A stretch of DNA of 64,000 nt from assembly GCA_001179505.1 (NCBI GenBank), contig CDMY01000954.1, forward strand, positions 1 to 64,000, written 5' to 3'. This stretch comes from Vitrella brassicaformis. Its lineage: Eukaryota; Sar; Vitrellaceae. The position numbers and the translations under genes were made by a program. The notes under the pieces were generated by a model, which saw nothing but the letters and a program-made list of their open reading frames with translations, had not been told where the DNA came from and did not search any database. How positions within the stretch are numbered: position 1 is the first letter of the stretch; each line of letters starts with the position of its first letter. Shown here piece by piece: positions 12,189 through 21,182 of this stretch.

Positions 12189-14472
12189 TGTGTGTCAGGA
12201 CATGGACATGTCGTTTGAGCATCCCTTCGGCGGTGTGGGCACCTCCCGCCGACACACGACAGACGGCCGTCTCTGCACATCGCCCTGCAAGACGTCCCCG
12301 CCCCCTCCCGCCCTCATGACGTCACACCTGCCCACCGCCCCCGCCACGACTCTGACATGCGGCGACACTCTGGCCTCCAAGCACATCAGCGGCGAGCTCG
12401 GCATGAGGATACGGGTCAAGTGCCCCCCAAGTGTGTCGGACACGAGCAGCAGCATGCCGTGTATGGCTCGAAGGTCTACACGGACGACAGCAGCATGTGT
12501 CTGGCGGCCGTCCACAGCGGACAGCTCAACGACTTGCAGGGCGGAGAGGTCCTCATCGTACTCAAACGAGGGTCAGACACACACTCACACACACAGAGAG
12601 GGAGATAGATGTGATGGATGCACGCGTGTATGTTGTCTCCGTCCCTGTATGTGTGTGTGCAGCCGTTCGTCGTATCCGTCGAGTGTGGGTGGGGGCATTC
12701 TGTCTCTCGAGCGGACAGACGGCTTCAGCCTGAGGAGCTTCGCCGTTTGCGCCGCGCCACCCGCCAAGACACTCACGTGCACCGACGACGCCACCTTCAT
12801 TCTCAGCATGGCCGTGGGCGACAAACTGCTCGTCGTCTGCCCGTCCCACTGCACCACCGCCGACAAACGAGTGTACGGCAGCGACAATGTCTACAGCCCA
12901 AAGTCATCCGTCTGCAAGGCAGCCATCGTAAGTCTGCCCCCACACACAAACACAAACACAATTGCATGTCTGTGTGTGTGTGTGTGTGTTTGGTTAGCAT
13001 GCTGGTGTGTTGACTGACGGCGGCGGTGAGGTGGAGGTGGGCGTCTTGGCCGAGCAGCCAGCCTTCAACGGCACATCCGCCAACGGCATCGACAGCAAAG
13101 ACGACACCGTCTTCCTTCGCGCCTTCGCCTTCCAGCCCACTTCTGCCGTTCGTTGCCGCTCAGTCGGGCTCACCTCAGACGCCACAGAGATGCTCGCACA
13201 GCTCCAGCAGCACACTCCACGGGCCGCTCGGGATGTCCAACTCGCCGTCATGCCAAGTGAGTGACTGAGGGAGAGAATGACAACACACACACACACGCAC
13301 TTGTGTGTGTGTGAGTGTGCAGGTCCGGCCAATGCGAGTGAGCGTGTGATATCTGTCGGCAACACCATGCTGACGCTAAAGGAGTTCAACTGCGACGACT
13401 ACCTCATGGCTGCGTCGCTGCTCATGACCGGTGGGTCGATGGATGGATGGATGGATGGATGGACATACCACAGCTCAGCTGTGGATGGCTCCCTCTGTGT
13501 GTGTGTGTGTGTGTGTGCATTAACAGGTCCGTCGAAGGCAGGTCTGTTGGTCGGCTGGCAGGATGCGGCAAACTACTTTGTGTTGTGGGCGGAGGTCAAG
13601 CGCAACGGCCACGGGCAGTGGACACTCCAGAGTACCGCACACGGCACCACTTACAACGCCGTGAGCAACCTGACTGACACACGCACACCAACCAATGCAT
13701 GTGGGGTGTGTGTGTGTGTGTGTGTCAGGGTGCGTCTGTGGCGTATCAGTTTCAGTTCAACAGGTGGTATCACATCCGAATCGACAACACCGACCACCAC
13801 ATCAAGGTCACACACACACACACACGCCCATCTGCCGTGATGTCTGTGTGTGTCTGTGTGTATGTGTGTGTCGAAGGTGTATTTGGGTCGGGAGGGCAGC
13901 CACGAGTTGCAGCCGCTCCTGTCCTTCACCGACCCGTCCTCGTCCGCCAGCGCCGCACCAGCACTCGGCACTGTCGGCGTGGCGGCATCAGGCCCCCAGC
14001 CAGTCTACTTCAAGGCCATCATGGTCAACCCATCCGCACACACACAACTCGCCGGAGGCAAAAGGTCACTGACCCCAACACACACACACACTCGATGGCC
14101 ATGTGTGTGAATGTGTGTGTTTGCAGGTGGAGGGTGTGCACTCAGACGGCCCTCTTGTCTGAGCGCCGCAAGGCATGCCACGCTCTGCTTGCCCAGCCCC
14201 CCACCACCAGCACCACCACCCCCGCCTTGTCGATAGGCCCCCGGTTTGTGCAGTCGGTGGCGATGCGTTTGTTCGGCAGTGTGTCTGGTGAGGGCGAGGA
14301 GGTGACGGCGTGCGACAGCGACATGGGTGCCTACTGCGACAGCTGCTGCGGTGTGCACGCGCCTGCCCACGACACCGCCCTCCACTCCGAGTGCACACAC
14401 GCATGCATCAAAGCCAACCCGACGACGGTAAGTACTCACACACACAAACCAGACAGACAGACATATCAATGA
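7956..14472 (+). CDS. Secreted LCCL/PLAT/SRCR/LamG protein, apicomplexan CCp3/PSLAP-like
   Basis: About 20 short exons. Exon 1 gives a signal peptide (MMTRVRRVWLITLLAVLVTS then AAAQ). Domains in order: two PLAT/LH2-like beta domains (about 8115-8560 and 8781-9090); LCCL-1 (about 9255-9440, with CPSNC and SSICGAALHDG); SRCR-1 (9775-10080, GVWGSVC...ACREMGY...HC.GDEESFL.C); SRCR-2 (10248-10700, split by introns); LCCL-2 (10820-11130); a pentraxin/LamG-like domain (11430-12110, with WVHMAVTYF and MYVNGRRV); LCCL-3 (12330-12575); LCCL-4 (12760-13130); and a second LamG-like region (13330-14040) before a Cys-rich tail. This closely matches the CCp3/PSLAP layout in Plasmodium and Toxoplasma, where the protein acts in sexual-stage surface or crystalloid complexes. 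LCCL-3 is split by a one-base frame slip at about 12,420. The 3' end (stop at 14470-14472, or a further exon) is uncertain. Confidence 0.8.
13436..13464 (+). repeat. GGAT tetranucleotide repeat in an intron
   Basis: A run of GGAT/GATG units lies just inside an intron of the CCp3/PSLAP-like gene, followed after a short spacer by a TG run before the acceptor. The same unit recurs in introns near 9506 and 29746 and in the 3' flank near 14572, so it is a common intron filler here. Confidence 0.7.
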
Positions 14473-16507
14473 GGTGGGTGCATGTGTGTGTTGTGTGATG
14501 CTTGTGTCTGTACTTGGCCTTTCGACTCCGCTGATCTGATGTGAAAGAGACAGCATGGCTGACTGAGTGCATGGATGGATGGATGTACGGATGGATGAAT
14601 GAGACGACTGACTCACAACACACACACTAGGAATGGACAGACAATTGAGTGCATTCATGGTTGAAGTGAATTATGCATTGAATTCACCAGCTGCTAAAAG
14701 TGCTGCACTTAATTAGTCTGACTAGCCTACATGTATCTACTGAGCGGCACGTATCAGCGCCACTCGCCATTTCTCACTCGCTCCTCGATGACAGAGGCAC
14801 ACGGGCGAGTGGCACATCCGGCTGATGGGTCGACTCTCGCCTCATTGGGTACACATACATATTGGGTACATTGCGTCAAGCCTGCAGCGACACAGAAGGC
14901 ATTTCAGTGTTGGGGGTGTATTGATGACACCCCTTTCTGCCTTTAAAGGCAAAGGTCCCTAGCTTGGCTTCCCCACTACTTCATTTGCCTACCCCCAGCT
15001 AGGGGTTGAGGTCTCCACGGGGCTCAAAGTCCTCGACCGACAGGCTATCGCAATTTAGTCGGTGGATTTCTGTTTGTGAGCCTGTAAGACACAAGCAAGG
15101 GACTCTGGGGGGATAGAATAAAGGCCTTGGATGGCCTTCCTGTGTATGTGTGGGGTGCGCTGACGGCACAAACCGCCCTCACAAAAGGGGGTGTCTGGCG
15201 GCCACCGCAGTTCCCACCGCAATTTCCAAGAGGCTTCCCCTCTCACACGAGTGATTGAGGGCCATGTCACTCCACAGGTCGCCACCTCTCTGGCGTGTGA
15301 CCACGCGTTTTCTGAGAGAAAAGATCAAATGGTGCTTTCCAACGCGTGGCCGCCATGCTCCTGGGTACGGAGACTACTGTGGCAGCTGCCCCGTCGCCGC
15401 GGCATGAATCAAAACCGGCTGCGCGCTCAGATCGTCCAAGCATCTCATGAATGTGACGCGTTCTTTAAGCGATTCGAACACAGATGCACTGACGGGTATG
15501 TGTGTGTTGAAGACTTCCTCGAGATCTTCCGTGAGAGGTCGCAGATCAAGTGCTCCCGAAGACAGATCTGAAGAGTCTAAGAAGACCTCACCCGAGCGGG
15601 TGGCGGCCTGTGGCTGTTGTCGCGCAGCAAGCTATCTCTGCACGGGTGCTTGTATCTCGTCTTTGGGAGGGTCTTGCTGTATGGGAAGGCCACGAAATGG
15701 CGTCCGATTCCCTGACGACCGGAAGGAGTTTGTCTGTCGCAGCATGGGAAAGCCTCATGAACCAGCGTGTCATTCCAGCCTGTGCCCCAACGGATATGCA
15801 GCAGCAGCGGCAGAGGCTATCGGCGGCCCTCAAGAGTATTCTTCGTGCTCATGGCCCGAAGGGCTTTTTGCTGCTCTGCCCGGCATTATGGCGCTCTGCC
15901 CGGCACATGGGGCACACTTGTGTCTGAAGGATGGATGCACTGTGGGAAGTGTGGGAGCGCAACGCTGGAGCAGCGAGAGGTGTTCGAGCAGCACTTCAGC
16001 TACTTGTCTGCCGTCGGCAGGTGTCTGCGGCTGGCAGCTGCCAAGCACATCGGCCAGCGACCCGTCGGCCAAGTGTGGGCATGAGTGATGGTGCTGACGG
16101 TGTTGACGAGGCGGATGTGGCGATGGATGACGTCGAGGGTGCCGATTATTAAGGGATCTGCTGGTGACCCAGGCAAGGCAGATCCCCAGTGAGGATGAGT
16201 CGGAAGGTGATATCTCCCCACGCGGTATCTCTCCACGCGAGGGGAGATATCACCAAAAAGAGAATCGAATCTGCGGCAGCTGTCCGAGAAGCTATCAGAA
16301 GAGCAGACGGCTTCCGCGGGCGGTCTCGAGGCCATTGCTCAGCGTGCTAGAGAAGACGTCACCGCCCCAGGCCAGTTTATCGCGCCGACGAGCATAGAGA
16401 GGGTTGCGGATGACATCACTAACGCGTCGGCGACTCACACGGAGAGGATGGGTGCTCTGAAGGCCAGACAGGGGGCGCAGCTGGCTCGGCTGATGGCTCT
16501 ATCCATG
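14473..16507. other. Spacer between the two CCp3/PSLAP-like copies; possible degraded foreign coding sequence
   Basis: The first 190 bp (to about 14,662) are the 3' flank of the upstream gene and recur at 19,077-19,217. From about 15,190 to 16,500 there are several medium ORFs in shifting + frames. One reading from 16,271 to 16,552 has a soluble, helix-like composition (CTG CGG CAG CTG onward: LRQLSEKLSEEQ) and runs straight into the duplicated sequence. Another near 15,900 holds a WMHCGKCGSATLE segment with a CxxC pair. I do not recognise a family. The frame changes suggest a decayed gene or mobile-element remnant rather than an intact gene. Confidence 0.4.
16206..16254. repeat. Perfect 14-bp inverted repeat (hairpin), 21-nt loop
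   Basis: GGTGATATCTCCCC at 16206-16219 is exactly reverse-complemented by GGGGAGATATCACC at 16241-16254. Past one A/A mismatch, CGCG at 16221-16224 also pairs with CGCG at 16236-16239, extending the stem. It sits in the spacer upstream of the truncated duplicate. Function unknown; it could be a transposon terminus, a foldback remnant or a transcript hairpin. Confidence 0.85.
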
Positions 16508-19217
16508 GGTCACTCGTGCGGCTGCCCAAGAGGCCGAGGAGGGCCGTGAGTGGTGAGTCAACTAAGCTCAACACTCACTCAGTCGGTCACTCACTCAGTC
16601 CGTCAGTCCATCACACACTCTTTCACCACACAGGTGTGAGGCTTCGGCTGAGGAGGGTTCACCTGGCTGGGGCTTCTGCGCGTCTGACGGTGGCAATCCC
16701 GTGACCATCGAGGTCAAGGCGGTGAGTGGCCCGAACCTCGACCCTTCCAGTGACGTGTTCCTCAAACTCGTCGGCACTGAAGGAACAACACAAGACATCC
16801 GAATCGCAAGTAAGAATGACACACACAATGACAGTCTTTCACTCGGCCGCTCACTGTCTGCCTGTGTGATGGGTGTGTGTCAAGGTGAGGAGGGCGGCAC
16901 CAAGCGTCGGGTGCAGACGAGTGCGGCTGATGTTGGGCCGCTGGAGGCGGTGATTGTGCGGAGCGACAGCAAAGACAAGGCGGCTCACTGGCGGTGCAAG
17001 ACCATCACCGTCTTCAGCTACTACCGATGGTTCCAGTTCGGCTGCACCGACGAACTCTCCGCCGCATCACCATCAGCCGTAACTAACGCATCCGTGCTGT
17101 GGCTCTGTCATGGCCATGCGCACCATATTTGTGTGTGTGTTGTGGTCAGGAGTACACGTTGAGTGGGAGTGAGCCCTACGAGGTCACCATCGAAACGGAC
17201 GGAGACGACAAAGGTCAGCCACACACACACAACACACACCACCCATGAAGGAATGAGTGCATTTGCCTCTCTGTCTCTCTCTGTGCGTGTGTGCAGCGGG
17301 TACACAGGGCAGCATCGAGCTGAGCATCATCGGCCAGGGTCGGTCTACCGGCAGCAAGCACCTCAAGACGGGCCTCTTCCCCGGCACGTCTGCTCACGTG
17401 CGCATCCGGGCGGCCAGTGTGGGCAAGATCAAGGCCATCCGCCTCACCAACACGGCCGCAGACGACCCCTGCTTCTGTGACAGTCTCAAGCTCAAGCGCC
17501 AGGACGGCAGTGCCGTGAGCTTCCACGTCCGGCGATGGATCGGCACACCGTATCCGACGACGGCAGAGGTGGGGCTGGGCGAGGAGGCCGGCGGCGAGCT
17601 GCCGCTGATGCACATCAGCTGCCGGACTCGACTCAACGACCCCATCCTCATCGGTGCCACGAGCAGCAGCACACCCAACATGATCAAAGTGACCACACCT
17701 GCCTCTGCCTGCCCGACACACACACACACACACAGATGGACTGACTGATCTGATGGATCTCTCTGCGTGTGTCATGCATGTGTTGTGTCTGTCGGTCAGG
17801 TTTTGTGTCCGTCCAACTGTCAGGCCGACGAGGCGCAGTTTGTGTTGGGCTCGGGCGTCCATCCGGCCTCCTCGTCCATCTGCGGTGCGGCCCTCCACGA
17901 CGGCGTCATGTGGCCCAGCGGCGCCACTCTCATCGTCACGGTCGTCAAGGACGGCCTCCCAGCATACTACAAGACCGACAACCCCGCCAGCGGCATACTC
18001 GCTGAAGAGGTCAGCCAACCACTCACCTCACACACACACATGCGCCCGCCGTGGATGGATGGATGTGTGTTGTGTTGTGTGTGTGTCTGTCAGTATGTGC
18101 CGGGTGCGGGTCAGCGGGAGGGTGAGGCCTTCTATGTCTACCGAGCCGACAGCATCGATGACATCGACAAGGACGTCCGAGTCGTCGACGCTGACGGACA
18201 ACTCTCTGCTGTCGGGCGCCTTGAGGTTTGCAACCACACCAACCACACGCAGCCGCACACAATACATCACTCTGTCTGCGGCATTGTGTGTGCAGGTCCG
18301 TCGTGACGGTGTGTGGGGTTCTGTCTGTGGGGTCGGTTCTTTGGGCGAGTTCACGGAGGCGAGTGCCCGGAAGGCGTGCCGGGAGATGGGCTACACACAC
18401 GGCCTGCTGCCGCCCCGTGGCTGTCATGACGTCGAGGGGGAGTACTACTGCGCCGAGGCCGGCTATCCCGTGGCCATGGGCGGCATCCACTGCAAGGGCG
18501 ACGAGGAGAGCTTCCTCAAGTGCACCTTCGACGACAAGCCCGTCGACCGCTGCGCCAACCACATCTTTGACGTGGCGGTCCTGCGCACCAACAACCCGCC
18601 CGCCAAGACACCCGCCAAGGGCACGCTGCGCATCCTCTCCGCAGCCGGCTCCCCAGCCAACGAGGGACGACTCGAGGTGAGTGAGCTAGNNNNNNNNNNN
18701 NNNNNNNNNNNNNNNNNNNNNNNNNNNNNNNNNNNNNNNNNNNNNNNNNNNNNNNNNNNNNNNNNNNNNNNNNNNNNNNNNNNNNNNNNNNNNNNNNNNN
18801 NNNNNNNNNNNNNNNNNNNNNNNNNNNNNNNNNNNNNNNNNNNNNNNNNNNNNNNNNNNNNNNNNNNNNNNNNNNNNNNNNNNNNNNNNNNNNNNNNNNN
18901 NNNNNNNNNNNNNNNNNNNNNNNNNNNNNNNNNNNNNNNNNNNNNNNNNNNNNNNNNNNNNNNNNNNNNNNNNNNNNNNNNNNNNNNNNGGGGGGGGGGG
19001 GGGGGGCATGTGACACACATTTTCACGCCACGCAATGATATGTCACCCATCTCCATGTGTGTGCGTGTGTGTCTGTAGTTGGCCTTTCGACTCCGCTGAT
19101 CTGATGTGAGAGAGACAGCATGGCTGACTGACTGACTGACTGAGTGGATGGACGAATGAGACGACTGACTCACAACACACACACTAGGAATGGACAGTTG
19201 AGTGCATTGTTGAAGTG
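16508..19217 (+). pseudogene. Truncated recent duplicate of the CCp3/PSLAP-like gene
   Basis: From about 16,508 the sequence matches 8,003 onward almost base for base, introns included. It encodes PLAT-1, PLAT-2, LCCL-1 and SRCR-1. It begins inside the first coding exon, so the ATG and signal peptide are absent. After SRCR-1 it enters a 300-N gap (18690-18989). On the far side a fragment of the intron before SRCR-2 (compare 10,206-10,243) is joined directly to the 3' flank of the gene (compare 14,505-14,662). SRCR-2, LCCL-2 to LCCL-4 and both LamG-like regions are therefore missing. Differences from the first copy are a few substitutions and small indels, so the duplication is young. It is probably non-functional unless spliced to an upstream exon, and the gap leaves room for an assembly problem. 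Confidence 0.75.
18690..18989. other. Assembly gap, exactly 300 N, followed by a 17-G run
   Basis: Positions 18690-18989 are all N. The next 17 bases (18990-19006) are all G, which is atypical of the surroundings and suggests poor base calls at the contig end. A length of exactly 300, the same as the second gap, suggests a fixed-size placeholder. Confidence 0.95.
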
Positions 19218-19339
19218 AAATCACGATTGTTCGCTAGTGCACTCAAATGCATGCCCTCGACCATGCAGTCGAAACGAGATCCTCCATCGAGTCGATCCGT
19301 CATGACATCATCATCAGCCGGTCCATATCTGCGAGTATA

Positions 19340-20544
19340 CTACAAGCCACGAAAGGGGGGCTTAATCTGCCGACCTCCAGGGAATAGGTGCGTGAACTGG
19401 ATGGGGATACGTTCGTTGTACTCGAAGCGCTGCAAACGTACAAAGAAGTCAATTGAGGATGGCTGCGCGTGCACTGCGTACCTACCGGACCGTTGACGCC
19501 GAAGCAGACAGGTTTCCCGTCTTTGTCCTTCCCACGGGCGCTCGAGTCACACTTCCCCAATGGTCCCCTGTCCTTTGGCCCGCTGCACGCACGCACCCAC
19601 GCACCGACAAGACATGCAGTGCATACCCCCCTGACACGCAGCGGTTTCAAACCGCATTTTTTAACATCGCCGCTCTCCAGCGCACAAATTCATTCTCGGC
19701 GGTCTTAGCGAACATTTTCATTCGTTTGATCGCCCGACGCAATTTTTCATCCTATTTCCTCCACAAGACCGCACATTTTCACTGTCGAGGCAGCTCTCAA
19801 GGGCATCCTGAGGAGCACACATGTGCTGGAGCTTGAAAGAGTGTCTGATCATCATGTACTTTTTCATCTACCTGTCTCTCCACTGCATCTTTTCAAATGT
19901 CTTGCTGTCTCCCACTGCACGTTTTCAATCTTCGCTGCCTCCACCGCATTTTTTCATTTCAGGCGGTTGCCCGCCGCACATTTTCAAAAAAACAGACATG
20001 CACACCGTTACGTGTCCAGGGGGTAGCAGTGCAGTGGAGCGGGAGACCATGCATATTCGTCGATCGTGTACCTATGATATGCACACGTACAGCCACGTAC
20101 GTACCAGGTTCCTCTCCCGGTGGGTCCTGTTGCTTCATTGGGGCTGGGACTGGGGAATTCGACCTTCTCCAGATGACAGAAGTCGTTTTTGTCCGGACAG
20201 CCTTTCACATCTCCGTCTTCCTCTGTGAAATGCTTTAATACTCCGTTTTCGAAGCTCCACGTCTTTGATTTCTGAATGGACGGACACAGTGACACGCGCG
20301 TCTGGTGTGTATGTCCCTGTACCTTGTCCTTGTCCTCTGAGGCCGTCCGGAAATCCATCATGCATTTGGTTGGCTGCTTCTGCTGGGGCTGCTTGGGGCT
20401 GTTCTCTGGTGCCGCCGGGGGCGATTCAGTCACAGTTCGACGGCGACCATGGTGATGTGCAATAATAGAGGCGCCCATCACTGGGCTTCCAGCGAGGAGG
20501 AGACGGCACAGGATTCCCGTCACGAGGAGGACACGGACGGCCAT
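19340..20544 (-). CDS. Small secreted Cys-containing protein, three exons, family unknown
   Basis: Three exons (20544-20012, 19582-19486, 19429-19340) join in phase 2 and then phase 0 to give about 239 residues. Residues 1-24 form a signal peptide (MAVRVLLVTGILCRLLLAGS then PVMGA). The middle is basic and Pro/Gln-rich. The C-terminal half holds paired Cys residues (GCPDKNDFC, RGCTCAYHRYTIDEY, LGKCDSSARGKDKDGKPVCF) and ends in RFEYNERIPIQFTHLFPGGR followed by a short basic tail and TAG. The join is supported by phase at both introns and by the continued Cys pattern. No catalytic motif was recognised; the spacing does not fit a Kunitz or EGF fold. Intron 1 (429 nt) is unusually long and is filled with a degenerate 30-bp repeat. 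Confidence 0.65.
19640..20000. repeat. Degenerate tandem repeat, about 30-bp period, inside an intron
   Basis: A core close to GCAnnTTTTCA recurs at regular steps. Clear units start near 19881, 19911, 19941 and 19971 (steps of 30), with a weaker one at 19851. Upstream, related cores lie near 19649, 19679, 19706, 19737 and 19769 (steps of about 27-32), with a break at about 19,800-19,850. On the strand of the host gene the core reads TGAAAAnnTGC. The array fills most of intron 1 of the small secreted-protein gene. Units are too diverged for a CRISPR array. Confidence 0.65.
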
Positions 20545-20848
20545 TGCAATGGATATATGCTGTCAATTGCTTCGAATTCAGCTGTTATTAATGCGGATCT
20601 ATCTTTCTTCGCTCACACGAGAGAATCAAGAGTGAATCGGAATGGCGAGAGACCGCGGCACACCGAACGGCCAGGAAGTGCGAGCTAAGCCGCGAGAGTT
20701 GAAAAGGCCTGAGCTCGACACGTGGATACATTATTCCTTTGGTCTCTTGTTGGGCGCACAATACCAGGCACGGGCGGGCAGACAGACAGACAGACAGTCA
20801 ATGTCTGCATGGCATGGATGCACGTGTAGTGCATGGCATTGTGCACAT
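20545..20848. other. Spacer between two minus-strand genes
   Basis: This lies between the start of the small secreted-protein gene and the stop of CAP-G2, and so should contain the former's promoter and the latter's 3' UTR. It has an ACAG repeat near 20780-20797. No gene was seen. Confidence 0.45.
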
Positions 20849-21151
20849 CTAATTATTATCATCTTGTTCGTCTCCTGCCTGCTCCTCCCCTCCCCCCTCC
20901 CTATCTACATCGCCCCCCTCCCTCCCCCCTTCTCCCTCCGCATCCCCATCATCGTGCTCGGCGATGGCCTCCATCGCCGGCCCGCCACGCCGGGCCACAC
21001 GGGGCGGCGTGCTCGGCACGTCTCTCTCGCCACCTGCATCGTCGTCTTTTTGATCCTCGTCCAGTGCCGACAGCAGGTGGCGGTAGGGCGCGGCGCTGGC
21101 CTTCAGGGAATCGATGGCGAGGTCGATCAGCTCACGCGGCAGCTGACGCGA

Positions 21152-21182
<31 letters not shown>

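Noticed and set aside
9460-14130. CA/TG runs as functional promoter or Z-DNA elements
   Set aside because: They occur in almost every intron on both strands, so intron structure explains them better than gene-specific regulation.
15550-16152. Intact gene between the two CCp3/PSLAP-like copies
   Set aside because: Coding-like pieces change frame repeatedly and no start, splice chain or known domain joins them.
19640-20000. CRISPR array
   Set aside because: Units have a 30-nt period but are diverged and only a short core is shared; CRISPR repeats are near identical with unique spacers. The host is also an intron-rich eukaryote.
19340-20544. Kunitz-type inhibitor
   Set aside because: RFEYNE recalls the Kunitz RFYYN strand, but the Cys before and after it are not at Kunitz spacing and the final Cys are missing.
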